Of a DNA stretch of 48,952 bases, positions 1-8,764 are shown in pieces; within the stretch, counting starts at the first letter, position 1; every line of letters starts with the position of its first letter. Made by a program: the position numbers and the translations under genes. The stretch is taken from assembly GCF_900116235.1 (NCBI RefSeq), contig NZ_FPAA01000017.1, forward strand, positions 1 through 48,952. Direction: 5' to 3'. The DNA is from Marininema halotolerans (GTDB taxonomy: Bacteria; Bacillota; Bacilli; Thermoactinomycetales; DSM-45169). Below the pieces are notes generated by a model, which ran no database searches, had not been told where the DNA came from, and worked only from the letters and a program-made list of their open reading frames with translations.

Positions 1-375
1 GACTTTCTCCATAAACTGTCTTCGAAGCTGATTCGTGAAAACCAAACGATCTGCATCGAAGATCTTGGTGTCAAGAACATGGTAAAGAATCACAAGTTAG
101 CCAAATCGATCACGGATGCATCCTGGTCGGAGTTTGTTGCCATGCTCACCTACAAGGCAGCATGGCATGGACGAAACGTGGTGAAGGTGGGGAAACAGTT
201 CCCTTCCAGTCAGCTATGCTCTTCCTGTGGCTACCGCAATAAGGACGTAAAAAACCTCAACCTACGAGAATGGACATGTCCTACGTGCCACTCCTATCAT
301 GATCGAGACATCAATGCATCGAAGAACATTTTGCAAGAAGGACTTCGATTACTTGCCGTTGGGACGACGGTTTAA
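1..375 (+). CDS. tnpB: TnpB (IS200/IS605 OrfB) C-terminal part, cut by window start
   Basis: The reading frame is open from base 1, so this is the 3' part of a longer gene. TnpB is the RNA-guided RuvC-type nuclease of IS200/IS605/IS1341 elements. Visible are the RuvC-II segment (IEDLGVKNM), the zinc finger (CSSCGY then CPTC) and the RuvC-III segment ([11 protein letters not shown]), so the visible catalytic half looks intact. The stop at 373-375 is followed by an element right-end hairpin at 417-450, a typical tnpB arrangement in which the guide RNA overlaps the 3' end. A decayed second copy of the same region lies at 22092-22413. Whether a tnpA is present cannot be seen. The ATG at 79 is internal, not the start. 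Confidence 0.9.
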   Translation, partial: DFLHKLSSKLIRENQTICIEDLGVKNMVKNHKLAKSITDASWSEFVAMLTYKAAWHGRNVVKVGKQFPSSQLCSSCGYRNKDVKNLNLREWTCPTCHSYHDRDINASKNILQEGLRLLAVGTTV

Positions 376-416
376 GCTTGGATTTGATCCTGTCAGTCGA
401 TGGGAGCTTCCAAGAA

Positions 417-458
417 TCCCCCACCTCTTAGCGTTAGCGTAGGTGGGGGAGGTTCAAT
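417..458 (+). repeat. right-end hairpin of the tnpB element
   Basis: A perfect 10-bp inverted repeat (TCCCCCACCT at 417-426, AGGTGGGGGA at 441-450) encloses a 14-nt loop, followed by GGTTCAAT. The relic at 22,092-22,413 ends with the same degenerate hairpin and GATTCAAT, so the element edge is placed at about 458. The 3' end of typA begins 20 nt further on. In working TnpB systems this end is the scaffold of the omega RNA, and the sequence just outside acts as guide; here that would be the typA 3' flank. That role is inference. Confidence 0.65.
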
Positions 459-477
459 GTTTCCTGTGGTTACCGAT

Positions 478-2322
478 CTATTGCTTGATCTTGCCACCGT
501 ATTTTTGATACTTACGTCGTTCATTTTTTGGCAAGATCCGTTTGCGGATTCGGAATCCCTTGGGCGTGACCTCAAGTAATTCATCATCGGATAAATATTC
601 TAAGGCATCATCCAAGGATAGGTTTCGAGGGGGCTCTAACCGTAGTGCGTCATCAGAACCTGAAGCACGGAAGTTGGTTAACTGTTTCTTTTTACAGACG
701 TTTACATCCAGGTCACCTTCCCGGATATGTTGACCAACTACCATACCTTCATAGACATCCGTATTGGATGGAATGAATAGCGTTCCTCGTTCTTGGGCGG
801 CATGGAGACCATAGCTGGATGCGGTACCGGGTTCCCAAGCGACAAGTGAACCGTGATCCCGTGTTTGAATTTCACCAGCATGGGGTTGGAACCCAGCGAA
901 CAGGGTATTAATTAACCCTTCTCCTCGCGTAGCCGTCATAAATTGTTGACGGAAACCGATTAATCCACGAGTGGGAACGAGATAGGTGTAGTGAATACTC
1001 CCATCATCTCGTATTTCCATATCGGTCATTTGTCCTTTGCGTTGTCCAAGCAGTTCAACGACAGCGCCTTGGTATTCAGCAGATACCTCAACTTCGACGG
1101 ATTCAATCGGTTCATGCCATGTATCATCGATTTTCTTCAAAATCACTTCGGGTTTGGATACTTCAAATTCATACCCTTCCCGACGCATATTTTCGATCAA
1201 AATACCGAGGTGGAGTTCACCACGACCAGCAACAAGGAAGGTATCAGGGGATTCTGTCTCATCTACTTTGAGGGCTACATCCCGTTCGGATTCAATAAAG
1301 AGACGCTCCCGCAGTTTACGTGAAGTGACAAAATCACCTTCCCGGCCTGCAAAGGGACTGGTATTCACCCCAAAGGTAATTCGTAGCGTCGGCTCTTCCA
1401 CCTTGATTGGCGGAAGTGGACGGGGGTCTTCTGGATCCGTAATGGTATCACCAATTCCGACATTACCAAGACCGGTCAAGGCGATAATATCCCCTGCAGT
1501 GGCTTGCTCAACTTCTACCCGGCCAAGTCCTTGGTGGGTGAAAACTTGAGCCACTTTTAACGGTTTCTGACTTCCATCAGCGAGGATATGAAGGACATTT
1601 TGGTTCTTTTGGATCGTACCGCTATTGAGACGTCCGATCACAATCTTTCCTTTATAGTCATCATACCCCATCAAGGTAGCTTGCATCTGAGTGGGACCCT
1701 CAGGTTCAACCTTAGGTGAAGGAATCGTGTTTAACACTTCTTCAAACAAAGATTCCATATTATCCTGCATCTCCGCAGGATCGAGACCCGATTGCCCTGT
1801 AAGGGCATTTGTGTAGATCACAGGGAATTCGGCTTGCTCTTCATTGGCACCAAGGTCAACGAAGAGATCAAAGGTTGTATCAACGACATAGTCGGGACGA
1901 GCGTTTGGGCGGTCAATTTTATTGACTACGACGATGGCTTTGTGTCCCCGTTCTAAGGCTTGTCGTAATACGAATTTAGTTTGTGGCATGGGACCTTCCA
2001 CTGAATCGACCAATAGAAGAACGCCATCCACCATGTTCATGACCCGTTCCACTTCACCACCAAAGTCAGCATGACCTGGTGTATCAATGATGTTCATTTT
2101 GACGCCTTTATAGGTGATGGAAGTGTTCTTGGATAGGATCGTGATCCCACGTTCCCTCTCTAAGTCATTGGAGTCCATCACACGATCAGCGACTTGCTGA
2201 TTTTCACGGAAAATATGAGCTTGTTTTAACATCGCATCCACGAGGGTTGTTTTTCCGTGGTCTACGTGGGCGATGATCGCAATGTTGCGGATATCTTGAG
2301 GATTCATTTGACCGGGCGCCAA
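478..2322 (-). CDS. typA: ribosome-associated GTPase TypA/BipA
   Basis: A 614-aa translational GTPase, the usual length for the family. The N-terminal G domain shows G1 (AHVDHGKTT), the switch I region (RERGITI), G3 ([12 protein letters not shown]) and G4 (NKID). Domain II, the EF-G-like domains III and V, and the TypA-specific C-terminal domain follow. It binds the 70S ribosome and acts in stress and cold adaptation and 50S assembly. The TTG at 2322 is chosen because AGGAGG lies 12 nt upstream; the ATG at 2307 (MNPQDIRN) sits 27 nt from that site and is the alternative. Single gene, convergent with tnpB. Confidence 0.96.
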   Translation of the reverse strand: MAPGQMNPQDIRNIAIIAHVDHGKTTLVDAMLKQAHIFRENQQVADRVMDSNDLERERGITILSKNTSITYKGVKMNIIDTPGHADFGGEVERVMNMVDGVLLLVDSVEGPMPQTKFVLRQALERGHKAIVVVNKIDRPNARPDYVVDTTFDLFVDLGANEEQAEFPVIYTNALTGQSGLDPAEMQDNMESLFEEVLNTIPSPKVEPEGPTQMQATLMGYDDYKGKIVIGRLNSGTIQKNQNVLHILADGSQKPLKVAQVFTHQGLGRVEVEQATAGDIIALTGLGNVGIGDTITDPEDPRPLPPIKVEEPTLRITFGVNTSPFAGREGDFVTSRKLRERLFIESERDVALKVDETESPDTFLVAGRGELHLGILIENMRREGYEFEVSKPEVILKKIDDTWHEPIESVEVEVSAEYQGAVVELLGQRKGQMTDMEIRDDGSIHYTYLVPTRGLIGFRQQFMTATRGEGLINTLFAGFQPHAGEIQTRDHGSLVAWEPGTASSYGLHAAQERGTLFIPSNTDVYEGMVVGQHIREGDLDVNVCKKKQLTNFRASGSDDALRLEPPRNLSLDDALEYLSDDELLEVTPKGFRIRKRILPKNERRKYQKYGGKIKQ

Positions 2323-2358
2323 TCGCGCCCCTGGCCTCCTTCACGCTGTAAATGTTCA

Positions 2359-2433
2359 TAAAAAAGCAACCGGCTTCTTATTGGCCGGGTAAGCAACGGT
2401 TCGCCGAAAAGATGCTTCCAAAAGGAAATTATA
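2359..2433 (-). promoter_or_regulatory. typA promoter and terminator-like leader hairpin
   Basis: On the minus strand an extended -10 (TGGTATAAT, core at 2428-2433) precedes a leader of about 100 nt. The leader contains a CCGGC/GCCGG hairpin (2370-2388) followed by a run of Ts, which looks like an intrinsic terminator upstream of the typA ribosome binding site. An upstream AACCG can pair with the CGGTT that overlaps the hairpin, so an alternative fold exists. No good -35 is visible. Confidence 0.4.
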
Positions 2434-2623
2434 CCACAGTGGGATGGGGAAAACCAGATTGAGTCAGGGTGGGTTCATGGGGTCGCGTGAGTAAGGAATA
2501 CTTACATGGTTCCCGAATCATCGCAATTAAATTAGAAGAGGGGGGTATTATAAATGATAATGCCTCCTTGTTAATAATGTGGTTGGTGAATGCATGCTAA
2601 ACGAACAGTGCAAGAGTCATGGT
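2434..2623. other. intergenic stretch between the typA and lplA promoters
   Basis: Nothing convincing is seen here. A strong ribosome binding site (GAGGGGGG) precedes a five-codon reading frame starting at 2554 that stops at once; it is too short to call. Confidence 0.3.
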
Positions 2624-2652
2624 TTGCTTCGTCTTTGTCACTTGTCTACAAT
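2624..2652 (+). promoter_or_regulatory. sigma-A promoter of lplA
   Basis: TTGCTT (2624-2629), a 17-nt spacer, then TACAAT (2647-2652), about 38 nt before the TTG start chosen for lplA. Confidence 0.5.
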
Positions 2653-2689
2653 AGAAAGACATGGCATGCGATGAGGAGTGGACAAGACC

Positions 2690-3682
2690 TTGCTATTCAT
2701 TGATAATCAAAAAAATTATGATCCCAGAGTGAACCTGGCGATTGAGGAATATATTCTAAAGCACCTTGATATTGATGAGGATTACCTTTTGTTTTATATC
2801 AATGATCCCTCCATTATCATTGGAAGGAATCAAAATACGGTGGAGGAAATCCATGTGGATTACTGCCGTGAAAACGGGATCCATGTAGTGCGCCGCCTTT
2901 CTGGCGGTGGGGCAGTGTATCATGACCGTGGAAATTTGAATTTTAGCTTTATCACAAAGGATGATGGGGAGAGTTTTCTTAATTTCCGTAAGTTTACCGA
3001 GCCGGTAGTCAAAGCGCTACGTCGTTTAGGTGTGGAAGCGGAATTGACAGGGCGCAATGATTTGCAAGTGGGGGAGAAGAAGATTTCGGGAAATGCTCAG
3101 TTCTCTACCAAAGGTCGGATGTTTAGTCATGGGACCTTGATGTTTGATGTTGATTTAGATGCGGTTGCCAATGCACTCAAGGTAAAACAGGAGAAATTTC
3201 AATCAAAGAGTACAAAATCGGTGCGGAGTCGTGTTGCGAATATCCGTGATTATTTGGATACAGCAATCACCATCGAGCAATTTCGTGAGACACTGCTTCG
3301 TTATATCTTTGAGGAGGTTGAGGAGATTCCTCAATATCACTTAACAACGGATGATTGGAATGCCATCGAACAAATTTCACAAGAACGATACCGTAATTGG
3401 GAATGGAATGTTGGGCGATCTCCTAAATTTAACGTTGAACATTCTCGTCGCTTTGAAGGGGTTGGAAGCGTTGATGTTCGCCTTTTTGTAGAAAAAGGAG
3501 TCATTCGTCAATGTGCGATATTTGGAGACTTTTTTGGGATGCGAGAGGTTCAAGAAGTTGAGGCGTTGCTAGTCGGTCGACGTTATGACCAGGAGGATTT
3601 GAAAAAAACCCTTGCCGAAGTCGACATTGAAGCGCATTTTGGGAAGTTAACGAAAGAGCAGTTTTTGGACCTGTTATATTAA
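2690..3682 (+). CDS. lplA: lipoate-protein ligase A (LplJ-like)
   Basis: It attaches free lipoate, via lipoyl-AMP, to lipoyl domains of 2-oxoacid dehydrogenases and GcvH in the cytoplasm. The BPL/LplA catalytic domain shows RRLSGGGAVYHD, the adenylate-binding region NLNFSFI, and GRNDLQVGEKKISGNAQ with the catalytic lysine. A C-terminal accessory domain covers the last 90 residues or so. I take the TTG at 2690 (giving MLFIDNQKNYDPRVNLAIEEY) because GAGGAG lies 11 nt upstream and this matches the N-terminus of B. subtilis LplJ as I recall it. The GTG at 2678 overlaps the ribosome binding site. Length is 330 aa, close to LplJ. Confidence 0.93.
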   Translation: MLFIDNQKNYDPRVNLAIEEYILKHLDIDEDYLLFYINDPSIIIGRNQNTVEEIHVDYCRENGIHVVRRLSGGGAVYHDRGNLNFSFITKDDGESFLNFRKFTEPVVKALRRLGVEAELTGRNDLQVGEKKISGNAQFSTKGRMFSHGTLMFDVDLDAVANALKVKQEKFQSKSTKSVRSRVANIRDYLDTAITIEQFRETLLRYIFEEVEEIPQYHLTTDDWNAIEQISQERYRNWEWNVGRSPKFNVEHSRRFEGVGSVDVRLFVEKGVIRQCAIFGDFFGMREVQEVEALLVGRRYDQEDLKKTLAEVDIEAHFGKLTKEQFLDLLY

Positions 3683-3695
3683 TTTCGTTGAAAGG

Positions 3696-3723
3696 CTCTC
3701 TCCAATATCGGAGGGAGTTTTTT
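3696..3723 (+). terminator. terminator after lplA
   Basis: An 8-bp stem (CTCTCTCC / GGAGGGAG, one G-U pair), a 6-nt loop and six Ts. Confidence 0.85.
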
Positions 3724-3892
3724 GATGGGGCAAAAAACCATTTTATTGAAAAAATAGATAATGAAAAATACATAGTGGAAATAATAGGGTGATATTAGGG
3801 CCTCATTAAAGGAGGATGATTGGGTGATGAAGAATTAGTGCGTAGGCATTCATAGTCGGAAAAATTGTGGCTGGAGAAGAGGGGGATAACGA

Positions 3893-4420
3893 ATGCATGA
3901 AAGAAATGCATTGGTATTAATCGATATCCAAAGGGAATATGTGACGGAAGGAAGGCCTTTTCATATTCGATCCATTGGCCCATCCCTAGAAAATGCGAAG
4001 AAATTACTAGAGAATGCTCGTACAGAGGGGTGGGCGATTGCTCATGTTCGACATTTGCAAGAAGGGAAAATATTCAATGATAATTCTGAATTTAGTGATT
4101 TTGTTTCTGGTTTTGAACCTCGAATTGGTGAGCGGGAGATTGTAAAGAACCAATTCTCGTGTTTTTCATCCCCAGAGTTTTCTCAGATGATGGAGCGGCT
4201 ACAGGAGTACCGCATTCATGTAATCGGATATGGCTCGACGATGTGTTGTCTCTCGACGATTGTGGAGGGATACCATCGTGGATTTCAAATGGTTTTTGTT
4301 CATGATGCTTCTAACGCAAAGAAGATGGATCGATTTGGGGAAGAGTCTCATCATGCCCACGTGACGGAGATCCTATCGACCTTCGCAGAGGTGTTACCCA
4401 CAAAACGTATCGCTGGATAA
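3893..4420 (+). CDS. isochorismatase-family cysteine hydrolase
   Basis: A 175-aa single-domain protein of the isochorismatase/nicotinamidase fold. The likely catalytic triad is visible: Asp11 (LVLIDIQREY), Lys85 (EIVKNQFSCF) and Cys118 (STMCCLST, in the place of the usual T-x-x-C-V). Such enzymes cleave isochorismate, nicotinamide, ureidoacrylate or related small molecules. The substrate cannot be told, because no biosynthetic partner lies nearby and the gene stands alone between terminators. A GAGGGGG ribosome binding site precedes the ATG. The residues just before catalytic Cys are atypical for a nicotinamidase. Confidence 0.88.
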   Translation: MHERNALVLIDIQREYVTEGRPFHIRSIGPSLENAKKLLENARTEGWAIAHVRHLQEGKIFNDNSEFSDFVSGFEPRIGEREIVKNQFSCFSSPEFSQMMERLQEYRIHVIGYGSTMCCLSTIVEGYHRGFQMVFVHDASNAKKMDRFGEESHHAHVTEILSTFAEVLPTKRIAG

Positions 4421-4446
4421 GGGTAAAAGAGGGATGGATAGTCTTA

Positions 4447-4484
4447 ACACAAAAAGATGAGTCATCTGACTCATCTTTTTGTGT
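4447..4484. terminator. bidirectional terminator
   Basis: An 18-bp near-perfect palindrome with A- and T-rich arms between two convergent genes (the hydrolase on plus, ppiB on minus). Confidence 0.92.
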
Positions 4485-4505
4485 GTAACTTATTCGATGT
4501 GTGAC

Positions 4506-4943
4506 TTAATCTTCCCAAACGCGTACGTGAGTCATACGGTCACCTGCGTTCATACTACGTGCAGATTCCAGCCCATTCGTTACTTTACCAAAAACGGTAT
4601 GTACCCCGTTGAGGTGAGGCTGTGACTCATGGACAATAAAGAATTGACTGGAGCCGGTATCTTTACCCGCATGGGCCATTGATAAGGAGCCTGGCTCGTG
4701 TTTGTGCGAGTTGTTTTCGGTTTCGCACTTAATGGTATATCCTGCTCCACCTGTGCCGTTTCCGATAGGGCAACCGCCTTGGCTAACAAAGCCCGGAATT
4801 ACACGATGGAAAGAGAGCCCGTTATAAAAGCCTTCGTTGGCTAGTTTTTTAAAGTTTTCTACGGTTTGAGGTGCCGCTTCTGGATAAAATTCCAGTTCAA
4901 GCACATCTCCGTTTCCTAATTCAATACTACCTTTGGTGGCCAT
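4506..4943 (-). CDS. ppiB: peptidyl-prolyl cis-trans isomerase, cyclophilin type
   Basis: A 145-aa single-domain cyclophilin, close in length to Bacillus PpiB. It catalyses proline isomerisation in protein folding. Active-site residues are visible: FHRVIPGF (catalytic Arg, Phe), the SQFFI strand with Gln and Phe, the MAHAG segment, and [10 protein letters not shown] (substrate-pocket His). There is no signal peptide, so it is cytoplasmic. AAAGGAGG lies 8 nt before the ATG. It is a single gene sharing a bidirectional terminator with the isochorismatase-like gene. Confidence 0.95.
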   Translation of the reverse strand: MATKGSIELGNGDVLELEFYPEAAPQTVENFKKLANEGFYNGLSFHRVIPGFVSQGGCPIGNGTGGAGYTIKCETENNSHKHEPGSLSMAHAGKDTGSSQFFIVHESQPHLNGVHTVFGKVTNGLESARSMNAGDRMTHVRVWED

Positions 4944-5030
4944 GAGACTACCTCCTTTGAAATCGATTCCTTGTTATCTTACCACATTAGGTACTGCATA
5001 GGGAAAGCAGATCATTTCAAGGTGAAAACT

Positions 5031-5069
5031 CGAAGAACCTCGCGGAAAGAAAGTCCGTGAGGTTCCTCG
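5031..5069 (-). terminator. terminator after the acetyltransferase gene
   Basis: A 12-bp stem (GAACCTCGCGGA / TCCGTGAGGTTC, one mismatch) at 5035-5065, followed on the minus strand by GAGTTTT. Confidence 0.7.
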
Positions 5070-5078
5070 GGCGAGAAG

Positions 5079-5627
5079 TTAATGAATAGCTGGTTCTTTA
5101 AGCTCTAATACTTCTTCGGGATCTGCTTGGATTCTCCCATAATGAAGCATGGACCGGAAGTTGTGCACTTCATCACAGGCAGTAGCCATTTTATCCATTA
5201 CTTCCTCCTGTGTGAGTGGGGTTGAACTCCAAAAGTAAATATCTAACTTCAGAGCACTTCCATCCTCAGTTTCTCGATTATACTGAATGAGATCCGCCAA
5301 TTCAAAACCATTCTTTTTATAAAAGCGAATACGTTTTTCTGTATCCGGAACCGATGGATCTGGAGGTTCTACTTCAAGAATAATGGCTTTATTTTTCTCT
5401 TTTAGCATGTTCAGGACTTTGGTTCCTACCCCTTTACCGCGAGTTTTTCCACTCACAAGAAGGTAATCAACAAAGATAAAGGTGTCAAATTCACTATAGA
5501 GGAGTAAATAATCCTCAGTTTCAGCTTTGTGATACGTGTCTTGATTGGTTAGCAGGTCACGAAGATGTGCATATTTCTTTAACTCTTCTTCTGGAAAGTA
5601 ATCCTTGAGACGATTATAAAATTCCAC
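5079..5627 (-). CDS. GNAT-family N-acetyltransferase
   Basis: A 182-aa protein with the acetyl-CoA pyrophosphate-binding motif A written as TRGKGVGTKVL (about residues 62-72), followed by a conserved ILEVEPPD strand and RIRFYKKNGFE, the usual GNAT motif B. The C-terminal 50 residues are an extra helical tail. It resembles a conserved Bacillus acetyltransferase (YkwB-like, from memory). The acceptor substrate is unknown. The gene stands alone, with a clear terminator behind it and a region with a 16-nt direct repeat upstream. Confidence 0.82.
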   Translation of the reverse strand: MEFYNRLKDYFPEEELKKYAHLRDLLTNQDTYHKAETEDYLLLYSEFDTFIFVDYLLVSGKTRGKGVGTKVLNMLKEKNKAIILEVEPPDPSVPDTEKRIRFYKKNGFELADLIQYNRETEDGSALKLDIYFWSSTPLTQEEVMDKMATACDEVHNFRSMLHYGRIQADPEEVLELKEPAIH

Positions 5628-5694
5628 GGAATGTCCTCCCGATTTTGTTTTTCCCCCGATGTGTTTTTGTGTGGGAAGGATGAAAACATTATTA

Positions 5695-5809
5695 ATGGTA
5701 TCATATGCATGGAGATTTACGGAAAAAAGGCAGGGAATCCTTGCTATTTAACAGGATATTAGGGCTTGACAACATATCATTCAGGGTACTCTGATGGTAT
5801 CATGTGCAT
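5695..5809. repeat. two direct copies of a 16-nt motif upstream of the GNAT gene
   Basis: ATGGTATCATATGCAT at 5695-5710 and ATGGTATCATGTGCAT at 5794-5809 differ at one position. They lie in the 339-nt gap upstream of the minus-strand acetyltransferase gene. They could be regulator binding sites; nothing else is recognised here apart from the terminator at 5878-5907. Confidence 0.4.
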
Positions 5810-5877
5810 CCTGAGTCCGTCATATCCCGTGTCAACCTTGAAAAATTTAGACAAGGGCATCTTATCCCCCATACAAA

Positions 5878-5907
5878 ATAACCCAGTAGATCGATCTACT
5901 AGGTTAT
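5878..5907 (-). terminator. terminator after the ANTAR gene
   Basis: A 13-bp stem with one mismatch (core AGTAGA-TCGA-TCTACT), followed on the minus strand by TTTTG. Confidence 0.7.
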
Positions 5908-5966
5908 GTACCCGTTTCATCACAAAGTAAGCGCCTAATTTTGGTAGGCTTGGAATCCATCAAGGA

Positions 5967-6560
5967 CTAGCGGATAGGTTCTGCTTCCTTTGGATCTTCT
6001 AACATCTTGTGAAATTGGATGAGGGATACAGCGACTTCTGGGAGCCGTCGTCGTTCATCCATTGCCCGCTTTCGCAAAAAACGATAAGCTTCTTGCTCTG
6101 AGATGTTCCGAGCTTCTTGGAGGATGGACTTTGCTTGTTCAACCCATCTTCTTTCCTCTAATTGATGGGTTAATTTTTCGATCTCTTGTTGCAAGTTCTT
6201 TCGCAAATGATAGCTATTCATGGCGTTTAAACAGGTTATTTGGATCGATGTGGAGGACATCTCTGGAAAGAGGAGTCCATCATAGGCGTGATGATTCTTT
6301 GAAAAGACTTCCCTCATAGGCCCTTCCTCATAGCGGAGAAGAGGAAAATGGGAAAGGGATCGTAATTCCTTGGTGGTAAGGGAAGTTGCAATGGAAGTGG
6401 GTAAAATTAAGGCGTGAGCGTGTGGTGGGATCCTCATGCAATGATCCAACGAAGATGATTCCACGTGATATTGATCGGCGGGCAGTAACTCTTTATATAG
6501 GTTGGTTAAATGATGATCACATGGATGGTCGTTATTAACGATGAGCAGGGTAAGCGCCAT
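5967..6560 (-). CDS. ANTAR-domain RNA-binding antitermination regulator
   Basis: A 197-aa protein. Residues 1-115 or so form a receiver-like domain, but the acidic pocket of a true receiver is not evident, so control by phosphorylation is doubtful. A coiled-coil linker (QQEIEKLTHQLEERR) leads to a C-terminal ANTAR domain: RRWVEQAKSILQ, ISEQEAYRFLRKRAMDERRRL, PEVAVSLI. Proteins of this type (NasR, NasT, AmiR, EutV) bind paired RNA hairpins in leaders and prevent termination. The gene stands alone with its own terminator, and no partner kinase is adjacent. No obvious dual-hexaloop target was found by eye nearby. AGGGGGG precedes the ATG. Confidence 0.88.
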   Translation of the reverse strand: MALTLLIVNNDHPCDHHLTNLYKELLPADQYHVESSSLDHCMRIPPHAHALILPTSIATSLTTKELRSLSHFPLLRYEEGPMREVFSKNHHAYDGLLFPEMSSTSIQITCLNAMNSYHLRKNLQQEIEKLTHQLEERRWVEQAKSILQEARNISEQEAYRFLRKRAMDERRRLPEVAVSLIQFHKMLEDPKEAEPIR

Positions 6561-6864
6561 GAAGAATCCCCCCTGGTACCATTTCTAATGAATTCCATCT
6601 TATAACAAGATGCTCGATTTGTAAAGATAGTTGACATGAGCAAAAGAGAAACGATTACCTTGATGCATTGTGTAATAAAATCTAACATCGTTTAATGGGA
6701 AGAAGGTGGTTTCGGCGGGACAGAGAGGACTGTAATGGAGAATCGGGCTCATTTTTGTCGTTGAAAACGAAGGGTTGGTTTATTAATGAAGGTGGTATCC
6801 ATCTTGGTCTTATCAATGGAAAATGGTAAAGTGGGAACAATGTTTCTACAATGAGGTGATTGCG
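6561..6864. other. divergent intergenic region between the ANTAR gene and the chelatase gene
   Basis: It holds the upstream regions of both genes. On plus, TTGATG-N17-TAACAT (6660-6688) is a possible promoter. I see no recognisable riboswitch, such as a cobalamin box, before the chelatase gene. Confidence 0.3.
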
Positions 6865-7626
6865 ATGCATCCTTCAAAACCAATTGGTATCTTGGTAATT
6901 GCCCATGGATCGCGTAATGAACAATGGAATCGCCTTGTCGATGAAGCGATTAACCAAGTACAGGTAGATTATCCAATCGTGGTTGGTTTTTTGGAGTTAG
7001 TACCAGGTCGATTGATCCCAGATGGGGTAAAGGCGTTGGAAGAACAGGGTGTGAAACAGATTTTAGCCATTCCGTTGTTTGTAAGCTCAGGGAGTACGCA
7101 CTTAGAAGAAATATGGTATTCATTGGGTGTGATTCAACATCCACGTCTACCCACTCATTTGTCACGTATCCGCCCCCAAGCAGAAGTAATTCCTTGTCAG
7201 GGGATGGATGCCCATCACCGTATTATTGAGATTATCGAAGAGCGAGTCACTGACTTGTCGACGATCCCAGAAGAAGAATCCCTTTTATTGATCGCTCACG
7301 GTAGTGAAAAAAGTGGATTTCAAGAACGATGGGAACAAGGTTTGGCTGAACTGGCTGCAGCGATGGTGGAACGTTTTGGATTTCCCCGTATTGACTTTGC
7401 GATGCTGCGTACAAAGGACGTGAAGCCGAAGGCAGAAGCGCTTGCAAAGAGAGGTCGACTACTTGCTCTTCCTATCTTTTTAAGTTGCGGATATTTTACA
7501 GAGGTTGTGGTTCCTAAAGAACTAGAAGGGATTCCTCATTACTATCGAGGCGAAGCTTTTCTTCCTCATTCATCGATTGCTCGCTGGATTGAAGAAATGA
7601 TCGATGACAAAATCAATGAAATGTAG
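6865..7626 (+). CDS. CbiX/SirB-type sirohydrochlorin chelatase
   Basis: A 253-aa two-domain chelatase that would insert Co2+ or Fe2+ into sirohydrochlorin on the way to cobalamin or siroheme. Both halves carry the CbiX signature: VIAHGSRN plus FVSSGSTHLEEI in the first, LIAHGSEKSGF plus FLSCGYFTEVVV in the second. The metal-binding His of the first half looks present. The ATG at 6865 is chosen because GAGGTGAT lies at correct spacing; the upstream ATG at 6823 has none. No other siroheme or cobalamin genes are in the window, so the metal (cobalt or iron) cannot be decided. Confidence 0.87.
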   Translation: MHPSKPIGILVIAHGSRNEQWNRLVDEAINQVQVDYPIVVGFLELVPGRLIPDGVKALEEQGVKQILAIPLFVSSGSTHLEEIWYSLGVIQHPRLPTHLSRIRPQAEVIPCQGMDAHHRIIEIIEERVTDLSTIPEEESLLLIAHGSEKSGFQERWEQGLAELAAAMVERFGFPRIDFAMLRTKDVKPKAEALAKRGRLLALPIFLSCGYFTEVVVPKELEGIPHYYRGEAFLPHSSIARWIEEMIDDKINEM

Positions 7627-7629
7627 GCA

Positions 7630-7657
7630 AAAAAAAACCGCCACAATGGCGGGTTTT
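7630..7657. terminator. bidirectional terminator
   Basis: A stem ACCGCCA-CAA-TGGCGG flanked by an A-run and a T-run, between convergent genes. Confidence 0.88.
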
Positions 7658-7660
7658 CGT

Positions 7661-8116
7661 TTAGTGGGCGGATAGCCAATAAACGTCAAGGTCTTTTTCT
7701 CCATCGACGGAGATCACAGAAATGGGATTGGTGATCATCGGGCTTACCATTTGACCGCTAGCTGGAGTGGTTTCATGCGTAGTGAGAAAGACCTTAGAAC
7801 CCCATTGTGTAAAATACTCGACAGCAAATTGATAACCAGAGGAAGGACGCGTACCGAGAGAGAGAATGATGTAAGTTCGACCATCGGATTTTAAGGTAAT
7901 GAGTCCTTTTTCTTGCTTTGTTTGAAGAAGGTTGACCTGCTCCTTGACGTTGTTAGGCAAGTTTTTGAGGGTTTCACTTTGGAAAGAGGAAGCTTTAGCA
8001 ACTGGGGAGTGGGATTGCGTTTGTGATTTTTCGGTAGCGGCAAAAGCGCTTGTGTTGAATCCCAATGCAACGACCGTAGCAGCTAAAACGGTTAACCCTA
8101 CACGTAACGTTTTCAT
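7661..8116 (-). CDS. secreted PrcB-like C-terminal domain protein
   Basis: A 151-aa protein. Residues 1-27 are a Sec signal peptide (MKTLRVGLTVLAATVVALGFNTSAFA, cleavage after AFA). A polar linker follows. Residues 70-150 resemble the PrcB_C domain (GTRPSSGYQFAVEY, then MITNPISVISV), a beta-rich fold first named from a Treponema protease complex subunit. The start is the ATG at 8116 with GGAGG 8 nt upstream; the upstream TTG at 8131 overlaps that site. It probably acts outside the membrane, perhaps as a protease-associated or inhibitory protein; the partner is unknown. Confidence 0.75.
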   Translation of the reverse strand: MKTLRVGLTVLAATVVALGFNTSAFAATEKSQTQSHSPVAKASSFQSETLKNLPNNVKEQVNLLQTKQEKGLITLKSDGRTYIILSLGTRPSSGYQFAVEYFTQWGSKVFLTTHETTPASGQMVSPMITNPISVISVDGEKDLDVYWLSAH

Positions 8117-8337
8117 TATCATCGCCTCCAAAAATTGTTTTCGGTGGTAATTGTAACCGCTTCTTATCCTTGAGTCTATACAATTGGAATAAGATGTAAA
8201 ATTAAAATCACTTTGAAAAGTGAGTTAAATTGGATGTATTATCCAGTCGGTTCGATTTCTATGAAAAGAGCAGAAAAACCAACCATTTCCGATTCATTAT
8301 TAGAAAAATTCGTCAGTTCAAATGAGGATCAATCCAT

Positions 8338-8358
8338 AAAAAAAAGCCCGAAAAGGGC
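8338..8358 (-). terminator. terminator after the small membrane protein gene
   Basis: GCCC-loop-GGGC stem with a run of eight Ts on the minus strand. Confidence 0.8.
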
Positions 8359-8400
8359 GGGTGTTGAAATGGGGGGTGGTTAGCAAAATCAAACAACCAA

Positions 8401-8619
8401 TTAAGTAGTGGTGAGCCGTGTTTGATGCGACTTTATGGAAACGCTTTCATTTTTGATAGACGATTGTGCAGACGCAGATGGAGTGTGCCATTGGGCTTCG
8501 GCTTCCAGGGCAACTTGTTGACGGTGTTCGGCAAGAACTGCACGCCCCAATACGAAGGCCATGAATGTAAAGAAGAACAGATAGAGGACAACTCCAAATA
8601 GAATGAGTGAGCCAGGCAT
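8401..8619 (-). CDS. small single-span membrane protein of unknown function
   Basis: 72 aa. One membrane segment (residues 4-27, LILFGVVLYLFFFTFMAFVLGRAV) is followed by a charged segment (LAEHRQQVALEAEAQW) and a Ser/Thr-rich tail. AAAGGGTG precedes the ATG, and a good terminator lies 43 nt after the stop, so it looks like a real single-gene unit. I do not recognise the family. Confidence 0.6.
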   Translation of the reverse strand: MPGSLILFGVVLYLFFFTFMAFVLGRAVLAEHRQQVALEAEAQWHTPSASAQSSIKNESVSIKSHQTRLTTT

Positions 8620-8764
8620 CTATAACACCCTTTCCGCGAAATTAGTGAACAACTGATGATCAATCGGTGAACATTCCGTGACATTATGGTGATGTCTCTA
8701 CCTTAACAGATCGGATAGGGGGTTGACAATCCTTTTTTTACTCAATCAATAATTATTCAGATCA

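Noticed and set aside
417-450. terminator of typA
   Set aside because: The hairpin is strong but has no T-run on the minus strand, and its relic copy shows that it belongs to the tnpB element.
1037-1549. 170-codon open frame antisense to typA
   Set aside because: Shadow of the typA frame; low-complexity Ser/Arg-rich translation, no ribosome binding site, and typA is certain.
6561-6864. cobalamin riboswitch before the chelatase gene
   Set aside because: No B12-box-like core or long structured leader was visible.
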